The notes beneath the pieces were generated by a model. The model was not told the origin of the DNA and searched no databases. It saw only the letters and a list, made by a program, of their open reading frames with translations. 64,000 bases of DNA from NCBI GenBank assembly GCA_016871415.1, contig VHDL01000003.1:62001-126000 (forward strand). The letters are read 5' to 3'. The translations under genes were made by a program, and so were the position numbers. The DNA is from Verrucomicrobiota bacterium (GTDB lineage: Bacteria; Verrucomicrobiota; Verrucomicrobiia; Opitutales; UBA953). Positions within the stretch are counted from its first letter, which is position 1. Each line of letters opens with the position of its first letter. Positions 8,156-15,674 of the stretch are shown here, piece by piece.

Positions 8156-9682
8156 ATGCTCTCGGCCTTCGCCAACTGCTGGAGGATTCCCGAGCTCCGG
8201 GCCCGCCTAATCGCGACCGTGGCCCTGGTATTCGTCGCCCGCATCGGCGCGAACATCCCCCTTCCGGGCATCGACCCTAAGGACATCGTCGACTACTACT
8301 CCTCCATGGCCGACAAAGCCACCGGCGGCGTGGTGGCGATGTACAACATGTTCACCGGCGGGGCGCTGCTCAAGGGTGCGATCTTCTCGCTCGGCATCAT
8401 GCCCTACATCAGCGCCTCGATCATCATGCAGTTGATGTCGGCGGTCGTGCCTTCCATCGCCCGCCTCCAGCAGGAGGGCGAGGTCGGCCGACAGAAGGTG
8501 GCCCAGTACTCCCGCTACCTCACCATCCTCATCGCGGTCATCCAGTCCGCGCTGCTGCTCGGGGCCTTCTGCAATCCGCAGCAGGTCGGACAGGCCCTCG
8601 ACCTCGGGGATTTCCGCGGCACCATCGTGGTGATGGAGAGCAAGACGCTCTTCGTCTGCCTCGGCGTCTGCCTGCTCACCTCCGGAGCGATTGTCATGCT
8701 CTGGCTCGGGGAGCAGATCACCCAGCGCGGCATCGGTAACGGAACCTCGCTGCTCATCACCATCGGCATCCTGGCCGACATCCCCGGCGCCATCACCTCC
8801 TTCGCCAGCCTCGCCTTCGGCGGCAAGGTCGGGGCGGCCGCCGCCTCCTCCAACGGCTGGGAGAAGGCCGTCGGCATGCTGCTGCTCTTCGTCGTCGTCA
8901 CCGCCGCGATGGTCGCCATCAATCAGGCCGTCCGTAAGATTCCCATCCAGTACGCCCAGCGCATGGTGGGACGGAAGATGTACGGCGCCCAGACCAACTA
9001 CCTGCCGCTCAAGGTGAACTACGCCGGCGTGATGCCCGTGATCTTCGCCGGCGCCATCATGAGCTTCCCGCCCATGCTGCTCAACCCGCTGAGCACGCTC
9101 TCGCCGACGCTCGACTTTCTGCACGGCTGGGCCGACCTCTTCACCCGTAGCAACGTCTTCTATTATACTGTCTATTCGGTGCTAATCTTCGGCTTCAGCT
9201 ACTTCTGGATCTCCATCATGTTCCGTCCGGTCCAGATTGCGGACGACCTCAAGAAGAATAACGGCTACATCCTCGGCGTACGTCCCGGCGAGCACACTGC
9301 GCAGTTCCTCGACTTCGTGATGACGCGCCTGACCCTCGCGGGCTCGCTGTTCCTCCTCGTCATCGCGCTGATGCCCGACTTCTTCATCCTCAATCTCGGC
9401 TTCCCGATGCGCCTCGCCTCCTTCCTCGGCGGCACCGGCGGCCTCATCACGGTTGGCGTGATGCTCGACACGATGCGCCAGGTCGAGACCTACCTCCTGC
9501 AGCGCAACTATGAAGGCTTCCTCAAGAAGGGGCGCATCGGCGGCGTGCCCGTCCCCCCTCCCGGCCTCCGCGCCGAGGGCGAGGCTTCCGCGCTCGGTTC
9601 GCTCGAGAAGGTCTGCCTGCTGCTGTTCATCCTCGGAGCGGTCGCCTGGGGGCTGAACCACTGGGGCCCCTTCGCCCCCTGA
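8156..9682 (+). CDS. secY: Protein translocase subunit SecY
   Basis: A 508-residue multi-spanning membrane protein. Family blocks are ARIGANIPLPGID (TM1 region), GIMPYISASIIMQLMS (TM2), the cytoplasmic QRMVGRKMYGAQTNYLPLKVN loop, GVMPVIFAGAIMSFPPMLL, and FMTRLTLAGSLFLLVIALMPD, each seen in part along the protein. SecY forms the protein-conducting channel with SecE and SecG; secE is at 38098 in this window. It is about 65 residues longer than E. coli SecY, mostly in loops. adk, often placed between secY and map, is absent here. Confidence 0.97.
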   Translation: MLSAFANCWRIPELRARLIATVALVFVARIGANIPLPGIDPKDIVDYYSSMADKATGGVVAMYNMFTGGALLKGAIFSLGIMPYISASIIMQLMSAVVPSIARLQQEGEVGRQKVAQYSRYLTILIAVIQSALLLGAFCNPQQVGQALDLGDFRGTIVVMESKTLFVCLGVCLLTSGAIVMLWLGEQITQRGIGNGTSLLITIGILADIPGAITSFASLAFGGKVGAAAASSNGWEKAVGMLLLFVVVTAAMVAINQAVRKIPIQYAQRMVGRKMYGAQTNYLPLKVNYAGVMPVIFAGAIMSFPPMLLNPLSTLSPTLDFLHGWADLFTRSNVFYYTVYSVLIFGFSYFWISIMFRPVQIADDLKKNNGYILGVRPGEHTAQFLDFVMTRLTLAGSLFLLVIALMPDFFILNLGFPMRLASFLGGTGGLITVGVMLDTMRQVETYLLQRNYEGFLKKGRIGGVPVPPPGLRAEGEASALGSLEKVCLLLFILGAVAWGLNHWGPFAP

Positions 9683-9695
9683 CCTTCCCAAGGGG

Positions 9696-10457
9696 ATGAT
9701 CGACCTGAAGTCGACGGAGGAGCTGGGTGGCATGCGCGCCGCGTGCGCCGCCGCCGCGCGCGTCCTACGCGACCTTTGTACGCTCGTCGTGCCTGGAGTG
9801 ACCACCGCTGGCCTCGATCAGGCCGCCAAGGGCCTCATGCTCCGACACGGCTGCGAGAGCGCCTGTCACGGCTACGTCGTCAACCGGCTCACCTACCCGG
9901 GTCACATCTGCGTCTCAGTCAACGATGAGGTCGTCCACGGCATCGGGTCCGCCTCCAGGGTGATCTGCGAGGGCGACCTGGTCTCCCTCGACGTGGTGGT
10001 GCGGCGCGAAGGCTTCATCGGTGACAACGCCCGCACGGTCCTCGTGGGGGGGGTTGCACCGGCCGCCCGCAGGCTTTGTCAGGACACCGAGAGGGCTTTG
10101 TTGGCGGGTATCGCCGCCGCCCGGGCTGGCAACAGGGTGGGGGACATATCATCCGCCATTCAGTCCGTGCTAACCCCCGGGGGGTACGGCATCGTACGCG
10201 ACTTCGTCGGCCATGGGGTGGGTCGTAAAATGCATGAAGAACCCCAGATTCCTAATTTTGGTAAGGCAGGTTCTGGACCTAAATTGTTGTCTGGCATGAC
10301 TTTGGCTATAGAACCCATGGTCAATCTGGGTACCCACAAGATCGTGATGGCGTCGGATGGATGGACCGCCCGGACCGCCGACGGCAAGCCTTCGGCCCAT
10401 TTTGAACACACCGTCCTGGTGACCGAGGAAGGCCCCGAGATACTTACCCTGCCTTGA
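9696..10457 (+). CDS. map: Methionine aminopeptidase, type I
   Basis: 253 residues. It removes the initiator methionine using two metal ions. The expected ligands are visible: D99 (SLDV), D110 (GDNA), H173 (GHGVG), E206 (IEPM) and E237 (FEHT), with the substrate-binding His at H81 (VVHGIG). The gene follows secY by 13 nt. Codon choice changes sharply near 10220-10340, where AT-ending codons (AAA, CAT, GAA, AAT, TTT, TTG) replace the G/C-ending codons used elsewhere, while the protein motif pattern stays intact. Confidence 0.95.
   Translation: MIDLKSTEELGGMRAACAAAARVLRDLCTLVVPGVTTAGLDQAAKGLMLRHGCESACHGYVVNRLTYPGHICVSVNDEVVHGIGSASRVICEGDLVSLDVVVRREGFIGDNARTVLVGGVAPAARRLCQDTERALLAGIAAARAGNRVGDISSAIQSVLTPGGYGIVRDFVGHGVGRKMHEEPQIPNFGKAGSGPKLLSGMTLAIEPMVNLGTHKIVMASDGWTARTADGKPSAHFEHTVLVTEEGPEILTLP
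10220..10340 (+). other. AT-rich codon patch inside map
   Basis: About 120 bases covering residues 176-214 of the aminopeptidase use AT-ending codons, unlike the flanking gene and the whole ribosomal operon. The protein remains normal. The patch contains a plausible sigma-70 type promoter (separate entry). Confidence 0.6.
10284..10312 (+). promoter_or_regulatory. Candidate internal promoter for the rpsM-rplQ genes
   Basis: TTGTTG (10284-10289), 17-nt spacer, TATAGA (10307-10312). It lies in the AT-rich patch of map, about 220 nt before rpsM, where many bacteria start the alpha operon. Found by eye; the -35 match is only partial. Confidence 0.35.
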
Positions 10458-10535
10458 CCGCATTTTTTGCTTCCAAAGCGCCTGGGAACCTTCACGTTTC
10501 GACCTCTTTCCCTCCTTCCTAACTGCCCGTAGACC

Positions 10536-10919
10536 ATGCCTCGAATCCTCGGCGTCGACATTCCCAACAACAAGAAAGTGGAGATTTCTCTCCGCTACAT
10601 CTATGGCATCGGTCCCCGCCGCGCCGCCGAAATCTGCGAAGCCCTCGGCTTCGATTCGGCCATGCGCGCCCAGAGCCTTTCTGAGGAGCAGCTCAACAAG
10701 ATTGTCGAGTACATCGTCCGCATGGGCTACATGTGCGAAGGCGACCTGCGTCGCGAAATCGGTCAGAACCTCAAGCGTCTTCAGGCCATCAAGTGCTACC
10801 GCGGCCTGCGTCACTTCCGCGGTCTCCCCGTGCGCGGCCAGCGCACCCGCACCAACGCCCGCACCCGCAAGGGCAAGCGCAAGACTGTCGGCGTCGCCGC
10901 ACCGGTCGACGCCAAGTGA
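10536..10919 (+). CDS. rpsM: Small ribosomal subunit protein uS13
   Basis: A 127-residue uS13: [26 protein letters not shown] at the start (shown in parts) and [25 protein letters not shown] near the end. uS13 is in the 30S head and contacts P-site tRNA and the 50S. The 78-nt gap after map holds no gene: infA and rpmJ, often located here, are missing from this position. Confidence 0.97.
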   Translation: MPRILGVDIPNNKKVEISLRYIYGIGPRRAAEICEALGFDSAMRAQSLSEEQLNKIVEYIVRMGYMCEGDLRREIGQNLKRLQAIKCYRGLRHFRGLPVRGQRTRTNARTRKGKRKTVGVAAPVDAK

Positions 10920-10939
10920 CACCCGCCCCCTGACGAACG

Positions 10940-11491
10940 ATGAGCGAGGAAGCCCCCAAGACCCCCAAGGCCCGCAAGCCCAAGGCCGAAGCCGCCGCCC
11001 CCGCCGCCCAGGCTCCTGCCGAGGCCGCTCCGGCCGCCGCCCCCGCCGCCGAAGCTTCCGCCGAACGCAAGGAAATCACCGCTAAGGAGCTCCTCGGCGA
11101 GGAGGTCGGTGAGATCAAGATTCGCCGCGCCAAAGGCTCCAAGAATATCACCACCGGCGTCTGTCACATCCTGGCCACCTTCAACAACACCAAGGTCACC
11201 ATCACCGACGCCAGCGGCAACGTGATTTCCTGGGGCAGCGCCGGCCGTCACCAGTTTCGCGGCTCCCGCAAGTCCACCGCCTACGCCGCCCAGGTCGTCT
11301 GCCAGGAGGCCGCCAAGCAGGCCATGGCTCACGGACTGAGGGACGTCTCTGTCCGCGTCAAGGGGCCCGGCATGGGTCGCGACAGCGCCATCCGTGCCCT
11401 TCAGGTCCTCGGCCTCAACGTCACTTCGATCGTCGACGCCACCCCCATCCCTCACAACGGCTGCCGCCCCCCCAAGCGTCGCCGCGTCTGA
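10940..11491 (+). CDS. rpsK: Small ribosomal subunit protein uS11 with Ala/Pro/Lys-rich N-terminal extension
   Basis: 183 residues, about 54 longer than E. coli uS11. The conserved part starts near residue 65 ([18 protein letters not shown]) and includes [17 protein letters not shown] and the C-terminal [13 protein letters not shown]. The first 45 residues are low-complexity Ala, Pro, Lys and Glu ([18 protein letters not shown]), probably disordered. A similar composition occurs at the C-terminus of bL17 a few genes downstream. uS11 forms the 30S platform. Confidence 0.95.
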   Translation: MSEEAPKTPKARKPKAEAAAPAAQAPAEAAPAAAPAAEASAERKEITAKELLGEEVGEIKIRRAKGSKNITTGVCHILATFNNTKVTITDASGNVISWGSAGRHQFRGSRKSTAYAAQVVCQEAAKQAMAHGLRDVSVRVKGPGMGRDSAIRALQVLGLNVTSIVDATPIPHNGCRPPKRRRV

Positions 11492-11583
11492 GGATTTTCG
11501 CCTTTCCGCATCACCGTCCGGCCATGGCAAACCGGGCGGGAACTCCCAATCCGCCAAACCAAGCAACCTACTGAACACACGCC

Positions 11584-12192
11584 ATGTCGCGCTACACCGG
11601 TCCCACCACGAAGCTGAACCGACGCTTCGGTCAGAACATCTTTACCATCTCCAAGGGTGAGGAGCGTCGCCCTTATCCTCCCGGCATCCACGGGAAGACC
11701 ACCCGCCGCAAGGTCTCCGAGTACGGCGTGGGCCTCAATGAGAAGCAGAAGCTCCGTATGATGTACGGACTTACCGAGAAGCAGTTCCGCCTGTGCTTCG
11801 AGCGCGCCAAGCGCATGGGCGGTGTCGCCGGTGACAACTTCCTCCGCATCCTCGAGACCCGTCTCGACAACGTCGTCTACAAGCTCGGCTTCGCCAATTC
11901 CCGCTCCGCCGCGCGCCAGCTCGTCGCCCACGGTCACATCCGCGTCGACGGACACAAGGTGGACGTCCCCAGCTACGCCGTGCGTCCGGGCGCCAAGGTC
12001 GAGGTCCGTGACCGCACCTCCTCCAAGCAGCTCGCCACCCGCGCCGTGGAGGAGGGCCAGGGCCGCACCGCCCCGGCTTGGCTTGTCGTGCTTCCCGAGC
12101 AGCTCAGCGGACAGATCGTCCGTGAGCCCGCCAAGGAGGAGCTCCCCTCCGACGTCAACGTCCAGATCATCGTCGAGTTTTACAGCCGCTGA
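11584..12192 (+). CDS. rpsD: Small ribosomal subunit protein uS4
   Basis: A 202-residue uS4: MSRYTGPTTKLNRRFG start, YGLTEKQFRLCFERA, and the S4 RNA-binding domain with TRLDNVVYKLGFANSRSAAR. The N-terminal zinc cysteines of the C+ type are absent. uS4 nucleates 30S assembly and in E. coli represses the alpha operon. The 92-nt gap from rpsK holds no gene. The leader ends ACACACGCC before ATG, and rpoA has the same leader end. Confidence 0.97.
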   Translation: MSRYTGPTTKLNRRFGQNIFTISKGEERRPYPPGIHGKTTRRKVSEYGVGLNEKQKLRMMYGLTEKQFRLCFERAKRMGGVAGDNFLRILETRLDNVVYKLGFANSRSAARQLVAHGHIRVDGHKVDVPSYAVRPGAKVEVRDRTSSKQLATRAVEEGQGRTAPAWLVVLPEQLSGQIVREPAKEELPSDVNVQIIVEFYSR

Positions 12193-12226
12193 TCCCGACC
12201 AACCCCTCAACAACCGGACACACGCC

Positions 12227-13243
12227 ATGCCTAAGCGCCTCGGACAGTTCCAGAAACCCAAGTCTCTCTCCAAGGACAAGTCCTCGGAGACGCCCACCTA
12301 CGCCCGTTACGTCGCCGAGCCCTTCGAAACCGGCTTCGGTCACACCATCGGCAACTCCCTCCGCCGCATCCTGCTGAGCTCCATTGAAGGGGCCGCCATC
12401 TCCTCGGTGACCATCGAGGGCGTGCAGCACGAATTCCAGCCCATCGAGGGCGTGGTCGAGGACGTCACGGAAATCGTCCTCAACCTCAAGAAGGTGCTCA
12501 TCCGCACCGAGGCCTCCAAGCGTGAGTCCTTCAAGGGCGCGATCGACGTCAACAAGACCGGCGTCATCAAGGCCTCCGACATCAAGTTCGAGACCAAGGG
12601 GTCCGCCGTCTCCCTCGTCAATCCCGACCAGGTCATCTGCACCCTCGACAAGAAGCGTCGCTTCTTCGCCGACCTCGAGGTCACCGTCGGTCGCAGCTGG
12701 TCCTCGGCCGAGGAGAACAAGAAGCCCGAGCAGTCCATCGGCACCATCCCGGTCGACTCGCTCTTCTCCCCGGTCACCCTCGTCAAGTACTCCGTCGAGA
12801 GTAGCCGTTCCGGCGACAAGACCGACTACGACAAGCTCGTACTCGAGGTCAGCACCGATGGTCGCATCACTCCCGACGAGGCCCTGAAGGAAGCCTCTGC
12901 CATCATGCGTCACCACCTCGAGGTGTTCGACAAGGTTTCCTCCGAGACCGTCGAGTTCGAGAGCGGCCAGGCCGCGGTCAGCGAGGAGCAGAATCGCCTG
13001 CGCAAGCTCCTCAACATGTCGGTCAACGAGATTGAGCTCTCGGTCCGCGCCGCCAACTGCCTCAACAACGCCAACATCAACACCGTCGGCGAACTCGCCA
13101 TGAAGACAGAGCAGGAGATGCTCAAGTACCGCAACTTCGGCAAGAAGTCGCTCAACGAGATCAAGCAGAAGCTCGAGCAGCTCGGCCTCTCCCTCGGACA
13201 GAAGATCAACGAGAGCATGCTCGATAAGGGCGTGAACTCCTGA
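12227..13243 (+). CDS. rpoA: RNA polymerase alpha subunit
   Basis: 338 residues read from ATG 12227 (MPKRLGQFQKPKSL). The N-terminal dimerisation domain shows GFGHTIGNSLRRILLSSIEG, and the C-terminal domain shows SVNEIELSVRAANCLNNANI and RNFGKKSLNEIKQKLEQLGLSLG, split here by the usual linker. The upstream in-frame extension belongs to a shadow of rpsD and is rejected. Alpha assembles the core enzyme with RpoB and RpoC, which are encoded at 41316-49467. Confidence 0.97.
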   Translation: MPKRLGQFQKPKSLSKDKSSETPTYARYVAEPFETGFGHTIGNSLRRILLSSIEGAAISSVTIEGVQHEFQPIEGVVEDVTEIVLNLKKVLIRTEASKRESFKGAIDVNKTGVIKASDIKFETKGSAVSLVNPDQVICTLDKKRRFFADLEVTVGRSWSSAEENKKPEQSIGTIPVDSLFSPVTLVKYSVESSRSGDKTDYDKLVLEVSTDGRITPDEALKEASAIMRHHLEVFDKVSSETVEFESGQAAVSEEQNRLRKLLNMSVNEIELSVRAANCLNNANINTVGELAMKTEQEMLKYRNFGKKSLNEIKQKLEQLGLSLGQKINESMLDKGVNS

Positions 13244-13262
13244 ACCCGGAAACCCGCGCACC

Positions 13263-13733
13263 ATGCGTCACCGCTCCCATCGCCACGTGCTCGGCGTCAA
13301 GACCGCCCACCGTCGGTCCCTGATTGCCAGTCTCGCCTCCGCGCTGTTCATCAACGCCCGCGTCACGACAACCCTCTCCCGCGCCCGCGCCCTGCGCCCG
13401 TTCGCCGAGAAGGTCATCACGCTGGCCAAGAAGGCGGCCCAGTCCACCGACAAGGCGGTCAAGCTCCATTACTACCGTCTGGCGCTCTCGCGCGTCCGCA
13501 ACGAGGAGGCCTGCCGCCTGCTCTTCAAGGACGAGCGCGTTAGCCAGTTCCTCGCCCGCAACGGCGGCTACACCCGCATCTACAAGCTGGGCGCCCGCAA
13601 GGGCGACGCCGCCGAGACCGCGCTCATCGAGCTGGTCGGCAAGGATGATAAGGCTCCGGCCATGACCCCCAAGGCCAAGGTCGCCCGCAAGCCCAAGGCC
13701 GAGAAGGCCGAAGCCGCCGCGGCCCAGGCCTGA
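13263..13733 (+). CDS. rplQ: Large ribosomal subunit protein bL17 with basic Ala/Lys tail
   Basis: 156 residues. The bL17 core is MRHRSHRHVLGVKTAHRRSL, then TTLSRARALRPFAEKVITLAK and YTRIYKLGARKGDAAETALIELV. The last 30 or so residues (TPKAKVARKPKAEKAEAAAAQA in composition) extend past the usual 120-127 and resemble the uS11 N-terminal extension. It is the last gene of the ribosomal super-operon; a strong terminator follows. Confidence 0.96.
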   Translation: MRHRSHRHVLGVKTAHRRSLIASLASALFINARVTTTLSRARALRPFAEKVITLAKKAAQSTDKAVKLHYYRLALSRVRNEEACRLLFKDERVSQFLARNGGYTRIYKLGARKGDAAETALIELVGKDDKAPAMTPKAKVARKPKAEKAEAAAAQA

Positions 13734-13758
13734 CCCCGCCGCCCAGACCGTCCTCTGA

Positions 13759-13794
13759 GACGCGTCCGCCGGCAGGCGGCGCGTCTTGTCTTTT
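13759..13794 (+). terminator. Rho-independent terminator after rplQ
   Basis: Stem GACGCGTCCGCC / GGCGGCGCGTC (one bulged T) with loop GGCA, followed by TTGTCTTTT. It closes the S10-spc-alpha super-operon 25 nt after the rplQ stop. Confidence 0.85.
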
Positions 13795-13805
13795 CAGCGA
13801 CCCCC

Positions 13806-14042
13806 ATGCTCCAGCCCGTAGACCTCGACGCCTTCCTGGCCTTCCTGGCTGGGCTGGCTGCGCTGGTCGTGATCGGGCTTCAGCTCTGGTATGACCGCCG
13901 GGACGAGCTGATCTCCGACCACCGGCGTCTGAGCTCGGCGTTCTCATGCGCCCGCTGCGGCCTCACCTACGTGCGGCCGCGTCGCCGCGAGGAGGCCGCC
14001 TGCCCTCGCTGCGGCTGGAACAATGTTCGCCTCAGGTTCTGA
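13806..14042 (+). CDS. Small membrane-anchored zinc-ribbon protein, unknown function
   Basis: 78 residues. Residues 9-28 form one hydrophobic helix ([19 protein letters not shown]), followed by a basic/acidic linker and a C-terminal CARC...CPRC pair (about 18 residues apart), a likely zinc ribbon. The stop is 22 nt before the guaA start, so the two are probably co-transcribed after the rplQ terminator. I do not recognise the family. The ribbon would face the cytoplasm if the N-terminus is outside. Function unknown. Confidence 0.7.
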   Translation: MLQPVDLDAFLAFLAGLAALVVIGLQLWYDRRDELISDHRRLSSAFSCARCGLTYVRPRRREEAACPRCGWNNVRLRF

Positions 14043-14064
14043 AACTCCCACACTGTCCGCTTCC

Positions 14065-15624
14065 ATGGCTGCCGCCCAGTCCATCGCCATCCTCGATTTC
14101 GGCTCTCAGCTCACCAAGGTGATCGCGAGGCGGGTGCGCGAGTGCAACGTCCACTCCCGCATCTATCCCTTCTCGGTGATGCCCGGGCAGCTCCGTGCTG
14201 ACGGCGTGGTCGGCGTCATCCTTTCCGGCGGTCCCGACAGCGTGAAGGCCAAGGGCTCGCCCCATCCCCATCCGGGTGTCTTTGAGATGGGCCTGCCGGT
14301 GCTCGGGATCTGCTACGGCGTCCAGCTCATGGGCCAAATGCTCGGCGGCAACGTCGCCAGCAGCCCGCACCGCGAGTACGGTCATGGCACGCTGTCCTTC
14401 GGCAAGGGGTCGCTGCTCCTGCAGGGCCTGAAATCCCCGCTTCGCGTGTGGAATTCCCACGGCGACAAGGTCACGCGCCTGCCTCGCGGCTTCAAGGCCG
14501 TGGCCCGTACGGAGAATTCAGAGTGCGCCGTGATTGAGGACTCCCGCCGCCGCTTCTTCGGCATCCAGTTCCATCCCGAGGTCGCCCACACCGAGCGGGG
14601 CATCGACATCCTCCGCAACTTCCTCTTTCGCATCTGCCGCTGCCGGGCCGACTGGGTGATGGAGGACTACCTCGAGACCGCCGTCCGCGAGATCCGCCAG
14701 GAGGTGGGCAAGTCGCAGGTCATCCTCGGGCTCTCCGGCGGCGTCGACTCCTCCGTCGCGGCGGCCCTCATCCAGCGCGCCATCGGCAGGCAGCTGACGT
14801 GCGTGTTCGTCGACAACGGCCTGCTCCGCCTCAATGAGCGCGCCCAAGTCGAGCGGATGTTCCGCGGCGAATTCAAGGTGGACCTGCGCGTCGTCGACGC
14901 CTCCTCGACCTTCCTCCGTCGGCTCCGCGGGGTCACCGATCCCGAGCGGAAACGCAAGATCATCGGCCACGAGTTCATCAAGGTCTTCGAGCGCTCGGTG
15001 GCCGAGGTGCAACGTCGCAAGAAGGGCAAGGTGGAGTTCCTCGCTCAGGGCACCCTCTACCCCGACGTAATCGAGTCGCTCTCGCCCCACGGCGGCCCCG
15101 CCGTGACGATCAAGAGCCACCATAACGTCGGCGGCTTGCCCAAGCGCATGAAGCTGCGCCTGCTCGAGCCGCTGCGGGAGCTCTTCAAGGACGAGGTGCG
15201 CGCCCTCGGCGAGGCGCTCGGCCTCCCGCGCGAGATGGTCTGGCGTCATCCCTTCCCGGGCCCCGGCCTCGCCGTCCGTGTTTGCGGCGACATCACCCGC
15301 GAGCGGCTCGACGTCCTCCGTCAGGCCGACGACATCTTCATCCGCGAGCTCCGTGAGTCTGGGCAGTACGATAAAGTCTGGCAGGCCTTCGCCGTCTTCC
15401 TGCCGGTCCGGAGCGTCGGCGTGATGGGCGACGGACGCACCTACGACAACGTCTGCGCCCTGCGGGCGGTCACCTCGTCCGACGCGATGACGGCCGACTG
15501 GGCGCGCCTGCCCTACGACGTGCTGCAGCGCGCCTCGACCAAGATCATCAACCAGGTGAAGGGCATCAACCGGGTCGTCTACGACGTCTCCTCCAAGCCG
15601 CCCGCCACGATCGAGTGGGAATGA
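14065..15624 (+). CDS. guaA: GMP synthase (glutamine-hydrolysing)
   Basis: 519 residues from ATG 14065. It converts XMP to GMP with ATP and glutamine. The N-terminal class I amidotransferase has the nucleophile C83 in GICYGVQLM and the downstream [10 protein letters not shown] with the catalytic His and Glu. The ATP pyrophosphatase domain has the P-loop [12 protein letters not shown], and the C-terminal dimerisation domain ends [10 protein letters not shown]. The start at 14065 ([15 protein letters not shown]) is preferred over ATG 14023, which overlaps the upstream gene. The family's FGSQYTQLI reads FGSQLTKVI here. Confidence 0.97.
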   Translation: MAAAQSIAILDFGSQLTKVIARRVRECNVHSRIYPFSVMPGQLRADGVVGVILSGGPDSVKAKGSPHPHPGVFEMGLPVLGICYGVQLMGQMLGGNVASSPHREYGHGTLSFGKGSLLLQGLKSPLRVWNSHGDKVTRLPRGFKAVARTENSECAVIEDSRRRFFGIQFHPEVAHTERGIDILRNFLFRICRCRADWVMEDYLETAVREIRQEVGKSQVILGLSGGVDSSVAAALIQRAIGRQLTCVFVDNGLLRLNERAQVERMFRGEFKVDLRVVDASSTFLRRLRGVTDPERKRKIIGHEFIKVFERSVAEVQRRKKGKVEFLAQGTLYPDVIESLSPHGGPAVTIKSHHNVGGLPKRMKLRLLEPLRELFKDEVRALGEALGLPREMVWRHPFPGPGLAVRVCGDITRERLDVLRQADDIFIRELRESGQYDKVWQAFAVFLPVRSVGVMGDGRTYDNVCALRAVTSSDAMTADWARLPYDVLQRASTKIINQVKGINRVVYDVSSKPPATIEWE

Positions 15625-15674
15625 GAGCGATGGCCCGTTGACACTCCGCGTCACGGCCGCAATCTCTTTCCCGC

